A DNA stretch of 64,000 nucleotides. Origin: Alkalicoccus halolimnae (GTDB lineage: Bacteria > Bacillota > Bacilli > Bacillales > Salisediminibacteriaceae). Under the pieces are notes generated by a model. The model worked only from the letters and a program-made list of their open reading frames with translations. It ran no database searches and was not told the origin of the DNA. A program made the translations under genes and the position numbers. This document shows, in pieces, positions 62,488 to 64,000 of this stretch (positions within the stretch are counted from its first letter, which is position 1; each line of letters opens with the position of its first letter). Location: assembly GCF_008014775.2 (NCBI RefSeq), contig NZ_CP144914.1, forward strand, positions 1,798,001-1,862,000, given 5' to 3'.

Positions 62488-63429
62488 ATGGCTGAAAAAA
62501 GTTTAAATGAACAGATTACGGAGGTTATAGAAAAAACACGATTAAAAAAGAAATGGTCTGAGCATCAGGAAAGACTGGCAGAAGCTCTAATTAACAACAA
62601 AATAACTGCTGAAAATCTGAAAATGGAATTGGATAACCACAATCTCCAGTATAAGGACTTGCTCAACATACCGATCGTAAAGCTTATCAGCTCGACTGCT
62701 GAAGAAAATCATGATCAACTCTCCCACAGCCAGCTGAAATCGATTGAGTGGAAGCTCTTATATCAGGAAGCATTACGCAATATGGAAGAATTAGAAAGAG
62801 AAAGAGTTATGTATGAGGAGCATGCTATGCAGCTGAAGGATGTAAAAACAGCTGGTAAACTGCTGGAAGATAAGAAAAACGAAATGATTTTAAACGAATC
62901 TTCTTTATGGAGTGATGACTTATATAATACAACTGTCCAGGAAATAAACATTATGGGAGAGCTTCAGGAGCTGTATGACGCCGTTGATGCAGGTGAACAT
63001 GCCTACTATTCTTTGGAAGACACACGGAAAGCTCTTGATAAAGCCTCCAACTGGTCCGTTTTTGATATGTTAAGCGGAGGTATAGTGACTGCTTATATGC
63101 AGCAAAGCCAGCTGGATGATGCAAAAGAGTCCCTGCATCGTACTGCGAGAAGGTTGAGACAGTTTCAGGATGAATTGATCGATATCGAACAGCACCAGAC
63201 CGGTGATATGAACATTGGAACGCTGCTATCTAATATCGAGAATTTTTACGGAGACATTATTGTTTACTGGATAGTAAAAGATCAGATAAATGACGCCGTA
63301 AAAAAAGTTTCTGCCGTTCAATCAAGTGTGAGCGAACTGGTTAATGAGTTAAAAGAACGCAGCAGCCAATTGGAAAGTCGAAGAGAAGAGGTTTCACTCA
63401 AAAGAATACGTTTAATTGGGGAAGCATAA
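62488..63429 (+). CDS. Coiled-coil protein of unknown function
   Basis: A 313-residue, Glu/Lys/Gln-rich helical protein. Long coiled coils are likely at about 85-135, 185-235 and 265-305. The centre contains a conspicuous non-coil patch, ASNWSVFDMLSGGIVTAYMQ (about 186-206), which could insert in or lie on a membrane. There is no signal peptide or catalytic motif. It resembles bacterial filament, scaffold or stress proteins in style, but I recognise no family. ATG after AGGAGGCAGCTC. It is 21 bp upstream of a ykqA-like gene, so the two may be co-transcribed. Confidence 0.7.
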   Translation: MAEKSLNEQITEVIEKTRLKKKWSEHQERLAEALINNKITAENLKMELDNHNLQYKDLLNIPIVKLISSTAEENHDQLSHSQLKSIEWKLLYQEALRNMEELERERVMYEEHAMQLKDVKTAGKLLEDKKNEMILNESSLWSDDLYNTTVQEINIMGELQELYDAVDAGEHAYYSLEDTRKALDKASNWSVFDMLSGGIVTAYMQQSQLDDAKESLHRTARRLRQFQDELIDIEQHQTGDMNIGTLLSNIENFYGDIIVYWIVKDQINDAVKKVSAVQSSVSELVNELKERSSQLESRREEVSLKRIRLIGEA

Positions 63430-63450
63430 CAGAACAGGAGGCTTTCTATT

Positions 63451-64000
63451 ATGAAAGTGTTTGTTTATGGAACCTTAAGAGAAGGATGCAGCAATTCCTT
63501 TCTGCTGGAAAACTCCCGGAAAATTAGCAGCCAGGCTTATCTTGAAGGAAGGCTGGATGATACTGGAAATGGCTATCCAGGTTTAGTAGAAGATCCGTCT
63601 GAAGTCTGCTGTGGAGAACTTTATGAAATAAATGAAGAGACACTGAGAAAGCTTGATGACCTAGAAGGGTACAGGGAGGGAAGACGTGAGAACCTATATG
63701 AACGGACGGTTCGTTCGGTAAAGACGGCTGATGGAAAAGAAGAAGCGTATGCCTATATTTATAATTATCCGTCCCAGACAAAGGGACCCATCCCATTCAA
63801 CGACTGGAAAGTTCATGAACTTCTTCAGGAGGACAGTATGTTGATTCCTTATTTCGCATACGGCTCATGTATGGATACAAAACGTCTTGAAAAAGCGGGA
63901 GTTCTGCAGGATTTTAACAATTGGGCGGCAGGGGTGCTGAACGGTTATAAATTGACCTATTCATTGCTGCGATCTGACGGAGGACGTGCGGATATTGAAG
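63451..64000 (+). CDS. ykqA: YkqA-like tandem gamma-glutamylcyclotransferase (partial)
   Basis: The reading frame is open from the ATG at 63451 (after AACAGGAGGCTTTCTATT) to the end of the window, so the 3' end is missing. It encodes two cyclotransferase-like (GGCT/AIG2) domains. The first starts MKVFVYGTLREG and has DDLEGYREG near residue 69. The second starts IPYFAYGSCMDTKRLEKAG near residue 131. This tandem form matches Bacillus YkqA. The YGTLR/YGS loops bind the gamma-glutamyl group in the family; its physiological substrate is not known. Confidence 0.85.
   Translation, partial: MKVFVYGTLREGCSNSFLLENSRKISSQAYLEGRLDDTGNGYPGLVEDPSEVCCGELYEINEETLRKLDDLEGYREGRRENLYERTVRSVKTADGKEEAYAYIYNYPSQTKGPIPFNDWKVHELLQEDSMLIPYFAYGSCMDTKRLEKAGVLQDFNNWAAGVLNGYKLTYSLLRSDGGRADIE

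Noticed and set aside
1..64000. CRISPR arrays, prophage, integrons, tRNA or rRNA genes
   Set aside because: No regularly spaced direct repeats, phage structural genes, integrase genes or recognisable tRNA or rRNA sequences were seen.

Overview
The window is about 64 kb of Bacillaceae chromosome. Nearly every recognisable gene has its best-known relative in Bacillus: yppE, pncA/yueJ, ydbST, tatAC, dck/dgk, patA, odhAB (sucAB), addBA, ykpA and ykqA. Ribosome binding sites are strong AGGAGG types, TTG and GTG starts are common, and Rho-independent terminators are dense. Moderate-to-low GC content and Bacillus-type dispersed intergenic repeats suggest a Bacillus-like, possibly halo- or alkaliphilic genus. 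This genus guess is inference only. There are no rRNA or tRNA genes, CRISPR arrays, prophage genes or intact insertion sequences.

Layout. 0-9 kb: small conserved genes (YppE, a lipoprotein, a CBS-domain protein, nicotinamidase), a kynB-like/thioredoxin/TlpA-like operon, a metallophosphoesterase, and a run of YpgR/CvfC, a small protein and YdbS-YdbT. 9-17 kb: a DUF2777-like gene, a TelA-family gene with an unknown partner, an orphan structured leader with a tiny ORF, an NRDE protein, the twin-arginine translocase tatA-tatC, the deoxynucleoside kinase pair dgk-dck, and a DegV protein. 17-31 kb: patatin lipase, an MFS exporter, a DUF420 (CtaM-type) protein with an apparent ATT start, beta-phosphoglucomutase, acetyl-CoA synthetase, fumarase, dipeptidase, msrA-msrB, an unusual ABC-ATPase-domain protein and an esterase. 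31-48 kb: aminotransferase PatA, the 2-oxoglutarate dehydrogenase operon sucAB, a CrtI-like flavoprotein, an anchored HtrA-like protease, RlmN, a HAD phosphatase, a phosphofructokinase, a DksA-like stress protein, pssA, a divergent PRPP synthetase, an AI-2E-type exporter, and dapA under a lysine riboswitch. 48-64 kb: two flavin oxidoreductases, a TVP38 membrane protein, the AddAB helicase-nuclease, an ABC-F ATPase, two unknown proteins and a truncated YkqA.

Metabolically the window holds several central carbon steps (AcsA, fumarase, 2-oxoglutarate dehydrogenase, a Pfk). It also has nucleotide supply (Dck, Dgk, a Prs-like protein), lysine/cell-wall precursor synthesis (DapA, PatA), redox repair (MsrA/MsrB, thioredoxin-fold proteins) and recombination (AddAB). 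CcpA-like operators sit at the inferred start points of the sucA and acsA promoters.

The most unusual items are: a PRPP synthetase homologue with altered signature loops; a phosphofructokinase with two substituted fructose-6-phosphate residues; an orphan leader RNA whose hairpin covers the ribosome binding site of a 19-codon ORF; an ATT-initiated DUF420 gene; a lysine riboswitch on a stand-alone dapA; and two families of dispersed intergenic elements. I found no clearly new multi-gene defence or biosynthetic system.
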